Counted from the first letter of the stretch, positions 9,071 through 18,331 are shown. The stretch: DNA of 64,000 nucleotides from Phycisphaerales bacterium (GCA_028289195.1 JANQQR010000003.1:1-64000), one strand, 5' to 3'. Notes: generated by a model from the sequence alone, not told the origin. Made by a program: numbers and translations.

Positions 9071-10692
9071 GACGAGCGCGACGCGTCGCGCCCGAGCAGC
9101 GCGCCCAGCTGATCCCGGGCCAGCAGGGCCGCGAGCGTGGCGTACACCCCGGCTCCTGCGGCGCAATCGGCGATCAGTCGCACGATCCGCTCGGGGAGCT
9201 CCGTCGATTCGTCGGGCCTGGACCATACGAGACTCAACGCAAACAGCGCGCCCGCCATGACCAAGGCCATGAAGACCGACCGGGAGATCGAGCGCCAGGT
9301 CCGGGCGTCGAGCAGCGGATCGCCGGTCTCGCTCAGGGTCCGGTGGGCGACGAGCGCGAGGATCGCCAGCTGGGCCCCGGCCGCGACCGAACTCGCGAGT
9401 GCCAGGCCCCGCTCGGCGAGGGGGAACATGAGCACGAGGTTCAGCACCACGCCCAGCGAGATGGTGCCGAGGCTGATCTTGGTCGGAATCGACGTGCGTC
9501 CTAGCGCATAGAACGCGCGGGTGAGGACGGCGATGATGCTCGCGCACCCCACGAGCGGCGTGTAGAAGACGAGCAGGCGCCCCATGCGTGCGGCGCCCTC
9601 GGCGTCGATAGCGCCGCGCTCGTAGACGACGCTCACCAGATCCGGCGCGACCCACGCCAGCCCGGCGGTGGCGGGGATGCCGATGAACGCCGCGAGCGTG
9701 ATCGCGCCGCGGAGCGTGGACCGGAATGCCGGGGCGTCGTCGGCCTGGCGCGAGAGCGCCGGGAACGCCGCTGTTGCCAGCGCGATCCCGAACACCCCGA
9801 GTGGGAACTGGTAGAGGCGCTGGGTGAGCGCGATGGTGGCGCCGGCGCCGGAGTCGAGCGGGTACGCGCCGCCGCCGGGGAGCGTGTCGCCGAACGCCAC
9901 GGGGTAGCCGGCGATGAGCTGATCGATGAGCGTCGAGAGCTGCAGCGCGCCGAGGCCGATGAGCACGGGGACCATGTTGCGCCCGATGCGTAGCGCCGAC
10001 TCACGCGTCCCCCGGAACGAGCGCGTGAAGCGCACCCGCGAGCGCAGCGCGAGCGCGCACCAGATGACCTGCAGCACGCCGGCGATGAGCACGCCCACGC
10101 CGGTGGCCATCGCGGTTTGCAGCGCCGGCGCCCCGCGTGCGATCCCCCATGATGCGAGCGCCGCGATCATGCAGATGTTCAGCACGATCGGCGCGCCGGC
10201 CTGCGGCGCGAACCGGCCGTGCACCTGCAGCGCGCCGCCCAGTGTTGCGGTCGCGCAGATGAGCGGCATGAATGGGAGCATGATCGCCAGCAGCGTCAGC
10301 AACTCGCCCGCGCTGGTGCGCACCGATTCGATCGAGAGCAGCACGAGGATCAGCCCCTCGCCGATCACCGTGATCGCTCCGGCGACAAAGATCACCAGCG
10401 CCACGACGAGCGAGAGCAGGCGGGCGCTGAGTTCGGGGTCGTGCTTGAGGCGCTGGGCGTACTCGGGGATGAACGCCGCGCTGAGCGCACCTTCTCCGAA
10501 GAGGCGCCGGAAGGTATTGGGGATGGTGAATGCGACGTTGAACGCCGTCCCGATCGGCGTGAGCCCGAGCGTGGCGCCGATGAGCATGTCGCGCACGAGC
10601 CCCAGCACGCGGCTGGCGAACGTCAGCAGCGCGAACGTGCGCGCGTGGCGGACGATGGGCTCGGGGCCGGGGGTCTGTTCGGGCTCGCTCAC
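9067..10692 (-). CDS. murJ: lipid II flippase MurJ (MviN family)
   Basis: A 541-residue polytopic protein of the MATE-like MurJ family, which flips the peptidoglycan precursor lipid II across the inner membrane. Family features include the N-terminal FASRVLGLVRDMLIGATLG, then FNVAFTIPNTFRRLFGEGALSAAFIPEYA, and about 14 hydrophobic segments. The length is typical. It lies 7 bases after the VanZ-like gene and is followed by a small lipoprotein frame overlapping its stop. Its presence supports a peptidoglycan cell wall in this organism. Confidence 0.93.
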   Translation of the reverse strand: MSEPEQTPGPEPIVRHARTFALLTFASRVLGLVRDMLIGATLGLTPIGTAFNVAFTIPNTFRRLFGEGALSAAFIPEYAQRLKHDPELSARLLSLVVALVIFVAGAITVIGEGLILVLLSIESVRTSAGELLTLLAIMLPFMPLICATATLGGALQVHGRFAPQAGAPIVLNICMIAALASWGIARGAPALQTAMATGVGVLIAGVLQVIWCALALRSRVRFTRSFRGTRESALRIGRNMVPVLIGLGALQLSTLIDQLIAGYPVAFGDTLPGGGAYPLDSGAGATIALTQRLYQFPLGVFGIALATAAFPALSRQADDAPAFRSTLRGAITLAAFIGIPATAGLAWVAPDLVSVVYERGAIDAEGAARMGRLLVFYTPLVGCASIIAVLTRAFYALGRTSIPTKISLGTISLGVVLNLVLMFPLAERGLALASSVAAGAQLAILALVAHRTLSETGDPLLDARTWRSISRSVFMALVMAGALFALSLVWSRPDESTELPERIVRLIADCAAGAGVYATLAALLARDQLGALLGRDASRSS

Positions 10693-10699
10693 AGGGGAG

Positions 10700-11098
10700 T
10701 CATCGGCGCTCTGGTGCGCCCCCGCCCAGCGGCACGAGCAGGACGACGCCCACGCCGATCGCGACGCCCCCGAGGTTCGCCAGCCAGTCCGAGACGTTCA
10801 CGTGCCGGTGCAGCGCCGGGAAGCCCTGGGTGAGCTCGTCGATCGTCGCGTACGCGGCGCTCAGCCCCGCGCCGATGACGAGGTTCGGAGCCGACTTCAG
10901 GGGCCCGCCGAGCTGGGCGAAAAGGCACAGCACCGTCAGCACGCAGAAGGCCCCGAAGTGCAGGATCAGGTCGGGACGCTGGATGGGCGCGTCGATCTGG
11001 AGCTTGGGCCAATGCGTGGCGGTCGCCAGGACCAGCAGGTAGACCGCCAGCGCGGCACGCGCGCCGGGCGCCAGCGCACGGATTCGCGCATGGATCAC
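10700..11098 (-). CDS. VanZ-like family membrane protein
   Basis: A 132-residue protein with about four membrane segments. It has the VanZ-like pattern: an early TATHWPK segment after the first membrane helix, then HFGAFCVLTVL, YATIDELTQGFPALHRHVNVSDWLANLGGVAIG. The acidic-polar DE...Q...R...D..AN motif is typical of this family. VanZ itself lowers teicoplanin sensitivity; the role of most VanZ-like proteins is unknown. The start overlaps the parA stop by 4 bases, and murJ follows at 7 bases, so the three probably form one operon. Confidence 0.85.
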   Translation of the reverse strand: MIHARIRALAPGARAALAVYLLVLATATHWPKLQIDAPIQRPDLILHFGAFCVLTVLCLFAQLGGPLKSAPNLVIGAGLSAAYATIDELTQGFPALHRHVNVSDWLANLGGVAIGVGVVLLVPLGGGAPERR

Positions 11099-12108
11099 GA
11101 AGCGGCCTTGGCCGTCGCGGGCTCGGGCTCGATCTTCCGGACAACGACGTCAGCGACGCTCGCGCCCGGCGCCGGGGTCGCCCCTTCGGGCGCGGGTACC
11201 GGGGCGGCAGGCTTCGCCGGGGGCGACGCCGGCTCGCTCGCGACAACAACATCGTCGAGCAGGGCCTGGCCGAGCTTCTTGTAGTCCTTGGCGCCCTGGC
11301 ACGTCGGGGCGTACTCGAAGATCGTTTGGCCGAAGCTCGGGCTCTCGGCGAGCTTGATGTTCCGGCGGATCGGGGGCTTGTACACCTTGGCGCTCCGCCA
11401 CGGGACCGCGAGTTCGGCGCTGACGGTGAAGAACGCCTCGATGTCGGCGACGACCTCCCGCGCGAGGCGTGTCGATTCCTCGTACATGCACAGCACGACG
11501 CCCGCGACGCGCAGATTCTCGTTGACGTTCGCCCCGATCAGGCGGACCGTCTCCAGCAGCTTGCCCAGGCCCTGCAGCGCGAGGAAGTGGGGCTGCATCG
11601 GGACGAGCACCTCGCCAGACGCGGCGAGCGCGTTGAGCGTCAGCAGGCCCAGCGAGGGCGGGCAGTCGATGAGCACGTCGTCGTATTGAGATGCGCAGGC
11701 GCTGATCGCGCGCGTCAGGCGTCCCTGGCGATCGGGCTCGGTCGCGAGTTCGCTCTCGGCAGCCGCGAGGTCGGTTACGGCTGGGAGAAGATCGAGTCCG
11801 TCGCGCGCCGGCATGGGCGATACCGAGCCCGGATCCAGCAGCACGTCGTAGACCGAGTGCCCCAGCGCGCCGGGGTCGATGCCCAGGTGCAGCGTGGCGT
11901 GCGCCTGGGGGTCGAGATCGATCAGGAGCGTGCGCCTGCCGAGGGCGGCCAGCGACGCGGCGAGGTTCACCGTCGTCGTGGTCTTGCCCACGCCGCCTTT
12001 TTGGTTCATCAGGCTGATCGTGCGCGGAGCGCGATCGGGCGCTCCTGCGCCGTCCTTGGCCGGTCCCACCCCGTGGTTCGTGGGGTCCTGCATCCGTGCG
12101 GGGTCCAT
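11095..12108 (-). CDS. ParA/Soj-family ATPase (orphan)
   Basis: A 337-residue P-loop ATPase of the ParA/MinD group. The deviant Walker A motif is in MNQKGGVGKTTTTVNLAASL, followed by LLIDLDPQAHAT and DDVLIDCPPSLGLLTLNAL. These proteins position chromosomes, plasmids or large complexes. A Pro/Ala-rich tail of about 45 residues (PAKPAAPVPAPEG) follows the core and is not typical. No parB gene or parS-like palindrome is nearby. A second in-frame ATG at 12093 is possible. A -10-like TACCAT ends 6 bases before the ATG at 12108. Confidence 0.88.
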   Translation of the reverse strand: MDPARMQDPTNHGVGPAKDGAGAPDRAPRTISLMNQKGGVGKTTTTVNLAASLAALGRRTLLIDLDPQAHATLHLGIDPGALGHSVYDVLLDPGSVSPMPARDGLDLLPAVTDLAAAESELATEPDRQGRLTRAISACASQYDDVLIDCPPSLGLLTLNALAASGEVLVPMQPHFLALQGLGKLLETVRLIGANVNENLRVAGVVLCMYEESTRLAREVVADIEAFFTVSAELAVPWRSAKVYKPPIRRNIKLAESPSFGQTIFEYAPTCQGAKDYKKLGQALLDDVVVASEPASPPAKPAAPVPAPEGATPAPGASVADVVVRKIEPEPATAKAAS

Positions 12109-12114
12109 ACGGGG

Positions 12115-12120
12115 ATGGTA
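12115..12120 (-). promoter_or_regulatory. putative leaderless -10 box (TACCAT) of parA
   Basis: On the minus strand TACCAT is followed by 6 bases (CCCCGT) and then the parA ATG. A transcript starting 7 bases after the hexamer would begin at the start codon. No -35 element or Shine-Dalgarno sequence is visible. Confidence 0.45.
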
Positions 12121-12247
12121 CCCCCGGGTCCGGGCGAGTGGTAGCCCGGGGTGTTGGCGATCGCTCCCCCGGATTCGGGTGCATTTCCGGCTCATCTCGA
12201 TAGGGGGGTCGGCCGATAGATGGAGTGATCCAGGGAGACTCAGGACG

Positions 12248-13465
12248 TTGAAGAAGCGATGCGAACTCACTGCTCGTGAGGTGAACGTGCTCCACTCGGC
12301 GCTGAAGCGCCGGTTGGGCGACACCTCCGTCCCGACGCTGCCCGAGGTGGCCGTCCGAGTTATCCAATTGGTCGGCGACCCCAACTCGTCGCTCACCGAC
12401 TTCGCGAACGTCATCAAGACCGACCAGGCGCTCACCGGGCGTCTGCTGCGCACCGCCAACAGCGCCTACTACGCTCAGCGCGCGCCGGTCACGCAGCTGC
12501 ACCGCGCGATGGTGCTCCTGGGGATCGAGCGCATCAAGGCGATGGCGCTTGGCTTCCACCTCTCCCAGGCCGCCCTCGAGGACGACGGCGGGACCGGGAC
12601 CAAGCGGATCTGGAGCCGCTCGATCTTCCGGGCGTGGCTGAGCTTTCGCCTGGCAGAGCGGTTCGATCGCCAGCGCGCCGGTGAGAGCTTCATCATCGGG
12701 CTCATGCTCGACGCGGGGCTTCCCATGATGCCCAAGCTCATCGGCGAGCAGTACCCGAGCCTCGTGAGCGACACGATGGCGCCCCGGCGCACGTTCGAGG
12801 CCGAGTTCGAGAACCTCCCGTTCACCCACGTCGACGTCGGCGCGGCTCTGGCCGAGATGTGGCGCTTCCCCGCGCTGCTGGCCAAGCCCCTGGCCATGCG
12901 CTTCACCGATCCGGGTCGCGTGAGCGAGAAGAGCCCCGAGTCGATCCTGCAGTGCGTCGCGCACTACACCGGCCTGCTGAAGGTCGACGACCTCTCAGAG
13001 GGCACCGGCCCGACGCCCATGGTCTCGATCGGTCAGCGCGTGCTGGGCATCGACGGCCCGGACATGGCCGAGGTCTTCCGCGAGGCCGTGAACGACTTCA
13101 AGGGTTCGAAAGACCTGTTCAAGGGCATCATCGACCCGACGATGAGCGTCGACACGATCCTCAGCCAGGCGAACGAGGAGCTCAACGGCGTGGTCGAGGA
13201 CCTCGTCGAAGAGTCCATCGAGCGCGAAGAGACGGACAACATCCGTCGCTTTGAGTCCAACGGGCTGATCCTCGAGATCGAGCCAGCCACCGATCGCAAG
13301 GTCACGGTGTTCATCGCCGACGACGCCGGCAACCGCCTGCTCAGCGAAGAGATCGCGCCGAGCGAGAAGTCGAGCGCCGAGCTGCGCCAGATCCTCATGC
13401 TCGACGATGCGCCCGATGACCTGTTCGATGAGGTCGCCGGGCACATCCGCAAGATCGCGGCCTGA
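12248..13465 (+). CDS. HDOD domain protein
   Basis: A protein of about 405 residues. Residues 12-210 form an HDOD domain: VPTLPEVAVRVIQLVGDPNSS, DQALTGRLLRTANSAYY, LHRAMVLLGIERIKAMALG. HDOD proteins are signalling or regulatory proteins without the HD phosphohydrolase residues. The remaining residues include a helical linker and a C-terminal domain rich in acidic residues. No ATG is available near the domain edge; the TTG at 12248 (after GGGAGACTCAGGACG) is chosen, with GTG at 12281 as alternative. It is divergent from parA. Confidence 0.8.
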   Translation: MKKRCELTAREVNVLHSALKRRLGDTSVPTLPEVAVRVIQLVGDPNSSLTDFANVIKTDQALTGRLLRTANSAYYAQRAPVTQLHRAMVLLGIERIKAMALGFHLSQAALEDDGGTGTKRIWSRSIFRAWLSFRLAERFDRQRAGESFIIGLMLDAGLPMMPKLIGEQYPSLVSDTMAPRRTFEAEFENLPFTHVDVGAALAEMWRFPALLAKPLAMRFTDPGRVSEKSPESILQCVAHYTGLLKVDDLSEGTGPTPMVSIGQRVLGIDGPDMAEVFREAVNDFKGSKDLFKGIIDPTMSVDTILSQANEELNGVVEDLVEESIEREETDNIRRFESNGLILEIEPATDRKVTVFIADDAGNRLLSEEIAPSEKSSAELRQILMLDDAPDDLFDEVAGHIRKIAA

Positions 13466-13532
13466 GCGCACGCTTCATCCTGGATCCGCCGATGCGCTGG
13501 GGCGCGAGCGCTCCGTGGCCCTCCGTCGTCGC

Positions 13533-13538
13533 TACGCT
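13533..13538 (+). promoter_or_regulatory. putative leaderless -10 box (TACGCT) of recO
   Basis: TACGCT is followed by 6 bases (CTTGCA) and the recO ATG at 13545. The spacing places the transcription start at or next to the start codon. No Shine-Dalgarno sequence is present. Confidence 0.45.
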
Positions 13539-13544
13539 CTTGCA

Positions 13545-14270
13545 ATGCCCACGGTCGTCGATCAGGCGCTGGTCATCCGGATCTGGGAGTACTCCGAGAC
13601 GTCCCAGACCGTGCTCCTGCTCACGCGGGCCAACGGGCTCCTGCGCGGCCTCGCCAAGGGCTCGAGGCGCCCCAAGAGCAACTTCAGCGGCGGGTTCGAA
13701 CTGCTGACACGCGGCGAGGTCGTCGCCATCGTCAAGGACAGCACCGAACTGGCGAACGTCACCGAGTGGGATCTCCAGGAGGTGTTCTGGCACCCGCGGC
13801 GGGACCTCCGGGCGCACCACGCGGCGCTCCACATGGCCGACCTGATCCAGCACGCGATCATCGACCACGATCCTCACCCCGGGGTGTTCGACAGCGCGAC
13901 GGGCGCGATGCGCGCCCTCGAGGGCCCGGGAGCGGTGGGGCGCGCGCTCGTCGAGTTCCAGTGGACGCTTCTGAGCGACATGGGCTACCAGCCCCGGATC
14001 GAGCCCGGCGACGTCGGGCGTGACCCCTGGATCTTCGCCGAGGCAGCCGGCACGCTCGCGCGTCCGGGCGCCGGGGCCACGGGGTGGAAGGTCCGGCCCG
14101 AGACGGTCCGGATGCTCCGCGCGCTCGAATCGGGGGCGGACGCCGCCTCGTCGGCTCCGGAGGTGGCCCAGCGGGGGGCGGCGTTGCTCTCCCTGCACCT
14201 GCGTTCCGTGCTCGGGAGAGAGGTGCAGACCCGGGAACTCGTGTTCGGGCGGGGCGGCTGGCGAGAATAG
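13545..14270 (+). CDS. recO: DNA repair protein RecO
   Basis: A 241-residue protein of the RecO family, which loads RecA and anneals single strands in the RecFOR recombination pathway. The N-terminal OB-fold begins MPTVVDQALVIRIWEYSETSQTVLLLT, with GLLRGLAKGSRRPKSNFSGGFELLTRGE typical of RecO. The helical C-terminal part has no zinc-binding cysteines, which occurs in many RecO proteins. The start is chosen because the OB-fold begins a few residues later; in-frame sequence upstream overlaps the end of the HDOD gene and is not conserved-looking. Confidence 0.88.
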   Translation: MPTVVDQALVIRIWEYSETSQTVLLLTRANGLLRGLAKGSRRPKSNFSGGFELLTRGEVVAIVKDSTELANVTEWDLQEVFWHPRRDLRAHHAALHMADLIQHAIIDHDPHPGVFDSATGAMRALEGPGAVGRALVEFQWTLLSDMGYQPRIEPGDVGRDPWIFAEAAGTLARPGAGATGWKVRPETVRMLRALESGADAASSAPEVAQRGAALLSLHLRSVLGREVQTRELVFGRGGWRE

Positions 14271-14413
14271 ATTCGATGCGGCGCCGGTTGGCAGCCGGCC
14301 TAACGATCACTAACATGACGAAATCGGTCGGGCTCCGGCCCGAGCGCCGTTGTGGTTTTCGCGCCCGCAGCGCGGGCGTGCCCGCATCGTGACCAGTCCT
14401 CTCGGAGTTCCCG

Positions 14414-15277
14414 TTGTCGCCGGAGCAGACCAGCGAAGCTGAATACCCCACGCCGATGCCGGTGACGGCATCCACGCGCGATCGCGCGACGGGTGTGGAC
14501 ATCCGGATCGATCGGGCGGGCGAGGGCCGGCCCGTCGCGGTGTTCAACGGGCTGCTCGGGCTCAACGAGCACTGGTTCGGTTGCCTGGGCCCGATGACGG
14601 CGCGCAGCGAGGTGTTCCTGATCCAGCCGCCGCTGCTGGAGATGAAGGGCCCCGGCTGCAACGTCGAGGGCGTCACGAGGCTCGCCGCGAGCGTGCTCGA
14701 TTCGCTCATCGACGAGCCGGCTGTGATGGTCGGCAACTCGCTCGGCGGCCATGTCTCGCTGCGCCTGGCGATGGAGCGCCCCGAGTTGGTGAGGGCCATC
14801 GTGCTGGTGGGCTCGTCCGGTCTCTGGGAGCGCACCTTCGAGAAGGGCGCCGAGCACAACCCCAGCAAGGACTGGCTCGAGAAGAAGATCCGCGACCTGT
14901 TCTGCGACCCGGCGAAGATGCGTCCGGGCATGGTCGACGAGGCGCACGCCGAACTGAGCCGGCGCCAGAGCGCCCGCGCGCTCGTGAAGCTCGGGCGCAG
15001 CGCCAAGAAGGACCACCTGGGCGATCGCCTCCACCAGGTGAAGGTGCCGGTGTTGCTGGCCTGGGGCAAGAACGACACGGTCACGCCCCCCGAGGTCGCC
15101 GAGCAGTTCCACGAGCTGCTCCCGGACTCCCGCCTGCGCTGGATCGACCGGTGCGGGCACGCGCCGCAGATCGAGCAGCCAACGGCGCTCGCCGAGCACA
15201 TCGATGAATTCGTCGCCGAGCTCGATGCGATCGACGCCGGCCTCCGCGACGAGGGAGCCGGCCAAGGGGTCGCATGA
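14414..15277 (+). CDS. alpha/beta hydrolase
   Basis: A 287-residue alpha/beta-hydrolase-fold protein. The nucleophile elbow is GNSLGG (S109), the acid is D221 in WGKNDTVTPPE, and the catalytic histidine is H249 in RCGHAPQIEQP, so the triad is complete. It begins with TTG at 14414, preceded at 7 bases by CGGAG; an ATG at 14456 is the alternative. The substrate is unknown. Its stop overlaps the start of the GH3-family gene by 4 bases (ATGA), so the two are translationally coupled and probably act on one pathway, for example releasing or forming an acyl conjugate. Confidence 0.88.
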   Translation: MSPEQTSEAEYPTPMPVTASTRDRATGVDIRIDRAGEGRPVAVFNGLLGLNEHWFGCLGPMTARSEVFLIQPPLLEMKGPGCNVEGVTRLAASVLDSLIDEPAVMVGNSLGGHVSLRLAMERPELVRAIVLVGSSGLWERTFEKGAEHNPSKDWLEKKIRDLFCDPAKMRPGMVDEAHAELSRRQSARALVKLGRSAKKDHLGDRLHQVKVPVLLAWGKNDTVTPPEVAEQFHELLPDSRLRWIDRCGHAPQIEQPTALAEHIDEFVAELDAIDAGLRDEGAGQGVA

Positions 15278-16938
15278 TGGACCACGGCGCACGGGCCCGT
15301 TCTCGTGGCGGGCGCGGGCGCTGGACCAGCATCATCGGTTCAGCGCTGGCGCTCAAGCTCGCCGCGCGCCGGCGCCGGCTGGCCAACACCCGCCAATGGA
15401 GCCAGGATTCCGGGCGAGTGCAGCTCGACACGCTGCGATCGCTGCTGGAGCGCGCTGCCGAGACGGAGATCGGGCGCGAGCTCGGGTTCCGCTCGCTCGT
15501 CAGCCGCTTCGATCGCGAGTTGCTCAAGGCATACCGGTCGACCGTTCCGCTGGCCGACTACGAGGGGTTCCGCGAGCGACTGACGCGCATGCGGGAGGGC
15601 GCCGAGCCCGACATCCTCTGGCCGGGCATCGTCAGGGACTGGGCCGAGACCAGCGGCACTACGGGCGGGCAGAAGTTCATCCCTGTCTCGCAGGAGATGA
15701 TGAAGTCCAACTTCAAGGCGTCGCTGGACATCTTCGCCCACGCCCAGAAGTTCGGCATCCCGCTCAACTCGATGTTCGCCGGGCGGATGCTCTTCCTCGG
15801 CGGCTCGACGGACGTGCAGGTCAACGAGCACGGCATCCGCACCGGCGACCTGTCGGGCATCGTCACCTCGCTCATCCGCTGGCCCCTCAGCGAGGTCTAC
15901 TCGCCCGGGCCCGACATCGCCCTCATGAGCGACTGGCCGGCCAAGATGGACGCGATGGCCGAGCTCGCCGCGCGCCAGGACATCCGCTTCGTCAGCGGGA
16001 TGGCCTCGTGGAGCCTCGTGCTCTTTGAGAAGGTGATCGAGATCGCCCGCAAGCGCGACCCCGGCGTGCGCACGCTCCGCGACGTGTGGCCCAACTTCAA
16101 GCTCTTCGTGCACGGCGGCGTGAAGTACGAGCCGTTCCGGCCGCGTGTCTGCCGCGCATGGTCGGGGGACGAGGGAGTCGACGTGCCGCACCGTCTCGAG
16201 GTCTACCCGGCCAGCGAGGGCTTCATCGCGGTGCAGGACGAGCCGGGCGACCCCGGCCTGCGCCTGCACACCGACATCGACATCTTCTACGAGTTCGTGC
16301 CGGTCGAGGACATCGATAAGCCCGATGCCCGCGGCTTCGCGTGCGACGAGGTGGACACCGGGCAGCGCTACGTCGTCGTCATGTCGACGTGCGCCGGACT
16401 TTGGCGATACATCATCGGCGACGTCGTCGAGTTCGACACCGTGCCCGATCGCTCCACGCGCGGCGGCCAGGGCCTCGGCCCGCCCCGCCTGCGCATCGTC
16501 GGGCGTCACAAGCACTTCGTGAACGCGTTCGGCGAGAACCTCATCGTCGAGGACATCGAGCGCGCGGTCGTCGCGGCCCAGCGGGCCGCCTCGCTCACGG
16601 TCGGAGAATTCACCGCGGCGCCGGTGTACCCGTCGGGCGACACACGCGCCGGCCTGGAACTGGCCATCGAGATCGAGTCCAAGGACGGTCCCGGCGCCCT
16701 GTCTCGATTCGGCGAGGTGTTCGACGCCGAGCTGCGCACGATCAACGTCGACTACAACACAAAGCGCACGGGTGACCTGGGCATGGCGCCGCCGGTCATC
16801 ACCAGCCTGCCCCTGGGCGCGTTCCATCGCTGGATGGAGGGCCAGGGGAAGCTGGGCGGGCAGCACAAGGCCCCGCGATGCGCGAACACCCGCGACATCC
16901 TCGAAGGCGTGAAACAGGCGGCCGGGAGCGGGGAATGA
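15274..16938 (+). CDS. GH3-family acyl-adenylating ligase
   Basis: A 554-residue member of the GH3 family, first known from plant enzymes that adenylate auxin or jasmonate and join it to amino acids. The nucleotide-binding motif AETSGTTGGQKFIP is at about residues 124-137. Further family features are VHGGVKYEPFRP, YPASEGFIAVQDEPGDPGLRL, WRYIIGDVVEFD and RIVGRHKHFVNAFGENLIVEDIERAV. Bacterial GH3 substrates are largely unknown. The start overlaps the alpha/beta hydrolase stop. The N-terminus has an Arg-rich stretch and the length is that of typical GH3 proteins. Confidence 0.88.
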   Translation: MMDHGARARSRGGRGRWTSIIGSALALKLAARRRRLANTRQWSQDSGRVQLDTLRSLLERAAETEIGRELGFRSLVSRFDRELLKAYRSTVPLADYEGFRERLTRMREGAEPDILWPGIVRDWAETSGTTGGQKFIPVSQEMMKSNFKASLDIFAHAQKFGIPLNSMFAGRMLFLGGSTDVQVNEHGIRTGDLSGIVTSLIRWPLSEVYSPGPDIALMSDWPAKMDAMAELAARQDIRFVSGMASWSLVLFEKVIEIARKRDPGVRTLRDVWPNFKLFVHGGVKYEPFRPRVCRAWSGDEGVDVPHRLEVYPASEGFIAVQDEPGDPGLRLHTDIDIFYEFVPVEDIDKPDARGFACDEVDTGQRYVVVMSTCAGLWRYIIGDVVEFDTVPDRSTRGGQGLGPPRLRIVGRHKHFVNAFGENLIVEDIERAVVAAQRAASLTVGEFTAAPVYPSGDTRAGLELAIEIESKDGPGALSRFGEVFDAELRTINVDYNTKRTGDLGMAPPVITSLPLGAFHRWMEGQGKLGGQHKAPRCANTRDILEGVKQAAGSGE

Positions 16939-16967
16939 ACGGGGAGCCGGGGCAGGTTAGGCGTCAC

Positions 16968-16973
16968 TATGAT
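16968..16973 (+). promoter_or_regulatory. putative -10 box (TATGAT)
   Basis: TATGAT lies 62 bases upstream of the DinB-like ATG at 17036, in the spacer after the GH3 gene. A GGAAGGA ribosome-binding site lies in the resulting leader. No -35 element is clear. Confidence 0.35.
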
Positions 16974-17035
16974 TGGGTGTGCGACGCGATCCACTCGGAG
17001 AGCGGCGCGGGCACCACAGGAAGGATCGATCGCAG

Positions 17036-17575
17036 ATGAGCCAGAGCACAACCCTCAAGCCCCCCGCAGCCACGATCGACGCGGCCTGCGCGCTGCTGGA
17101 GCAGTGCGACGGCTTCCTCGCGTCGCTCGAGCAGCAGACGTTCACGACGCCCAGCGAGAGGATGCTCGGCTCGACAATCGGCCAGCACGTACGCCACAGC
17201 CTTGATCACTACAGCGCGGCGCTCGCGTCGCTCGACGGGGCCGTGGTCGACTACGACACGCGCCAGCGAGACACCCCGGTCGAGAACGACCTTGAGGCGG
17301 CGCGGTCCGTCCTTGCGGAGATCCGCCAGACCGTCGCGGGACTGGGTGAGGACGCGCTCGTCGGAGGCCTGACGATCCGCGTCATGCTGAACGCCGAGGG
17401 CGACGGCACCGAGCTCCCCAGCACGCTGGGGCGCGAGCTCGCGTTCGCGACGCACCACGCGATCCACCACTGCGCGATGATCGCCTCGATCGCCGGCGAG
17501 CACGGCGCGACCGTTCCCGCGGGGTTCGGCAAGGCGCCCTCCACCAGCAACCACGAACGCGCGATGCGGGGCTGA
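17036..17575 (+). CDS. DinB-like four-helix protein
   Basis: A 179-residue protein with the helical DinB/YfiT pattern. Candidate metal-binding histidines are in GQHVRHSLDHYSAAL and in FATHHAIHHCAMIA. DinB-like proteins are often thiol transferases or stress proteins; no function can be given here. The start MSQSTT at 17036 follows an AAGGA sequence. The next gene (NRDE family) begins 9 bases after its stop, so they are likely co-transcribed. Confidence 0.75.
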   Translation: MSQSTTLKPPAATIDAACALLEQCDGFLASLEQQTFTTPSERMLGSTIGQHVRHSLDHYSAALASLDGAVVDYDTRQRDTPVENDLEAARSVLAEIRQTVAGLGEDALVGGLTIRVMLNAEGDGTELPSTLGRELAFATHHAIHHCAMIASIAGEHGATVPAGFGKAPSTSNHERAMRG

Positions 17576-17584
17576 GCAGGACCG

Positions 17585-18331
17585 ATGTGCACCGTCACCA
17601 TCATCCCGCTCGAAGGCGGCGGGCTGCGCCTCGTTTCCAATCGCGACGAGCTGCGCACGCGCCCCCAAGCCGACACACCGGTCATCCGTCAGATCGAACG
17701 CGGCATCGATGCCGCATGGCCCACCGACACGCTCGCCGGCGGCTCGTGGATCGGCGCCGGCGCCCACGGCCTGGCGCTCACGCTGCTCAACGGCAACCCA
17801 ACGCCCCCGGCCCCCCTGCCGCCCAGGAGCGAGCTGACCAGCCGGGGCACGCTCATCCCGCGGCTCCTGAGCGCTCCGAGCGCCCGCGAGGCGATCGGGC
17901 GGCTAAAGGAAGAAGACCTCGAACGGTTCGCTCCGTTCCGTCTCGTCGGTGCCGACGCCTCCGGCGTCGTCGATGCCGTGTGGACGCGGAGCGAGCTCCG
18001 CGTCAGCGAGCGATCGCTCTCGCCCGCCTGCTTTGTCAGCTCCGGCCTGGGCGATGCGCTGGTCGCCGTCCGGTTGGAGCTGTTCGACTCCTGGTTCCAG
18101 GACCGCGCCGTCGACGCCGGATCCCAGGACGAGTTCCACGCCCATCGCTGGGACGATCGGCCGGAGCTGAGCGTGATGATGTCCCGCGCTGATGCGCGCA
18201 CGGTGAGTGTGACCTCGGTCGAGATCGACGCCGAGTGCTCGGTGACGATGCGCTATCGCGATGTCGACTCGCATCGCGACGAGGTGCACCTCGAACTCGA
18301 GAACGCCCCCTCCTCCGTCGCAGGCGCATGA
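17585..18331 (+). CDS. NRDE/TANGO2 family protein
   Basis: A 248-residue protein of the NRDE (TANGO2) family. The N-terminus MCTVTIIP and the signature SNRDELRTRP at about residues 18-27 are diagnostic. Cys2 could become an N-terminal nucleophile after Met removal, by analogy with Ntn hydrolases; this is inference. TANGO2-like proteins have unclear roles. It overlaps the next gene (hydrolase-DedA-ATP-grasp fusion) by ATGA, suggesting linked functions. AGGA precedes the start. Confidence 0.85.
   Translation: MCTVTIIPLEGGGLRLVSNRDELRTRPQADTPVIRQIERGIDAAWPTDTLAGGSWIGAGAHGLALTLLNGNPTPPAPLPPRSELTSRGTLIPRLLSAPSAREAIGRLKEEDLERFAPFRLVGADASGVVDAVWTRSELRVSERSLSPACFVSSGLGDALVAVRLELFDSWFQDRAVDAGSQDEFHAHRWDDRPELSVMMSRADARTVSVTSVEIDAECSVTMRYRDVDSHRDEVHLELENAPSSVAGA

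Noticed and set aside
12109..12247. parS site near parA
   Set aside because: No sequence resembling the 16-bp parS palindrome is present in the spacer.
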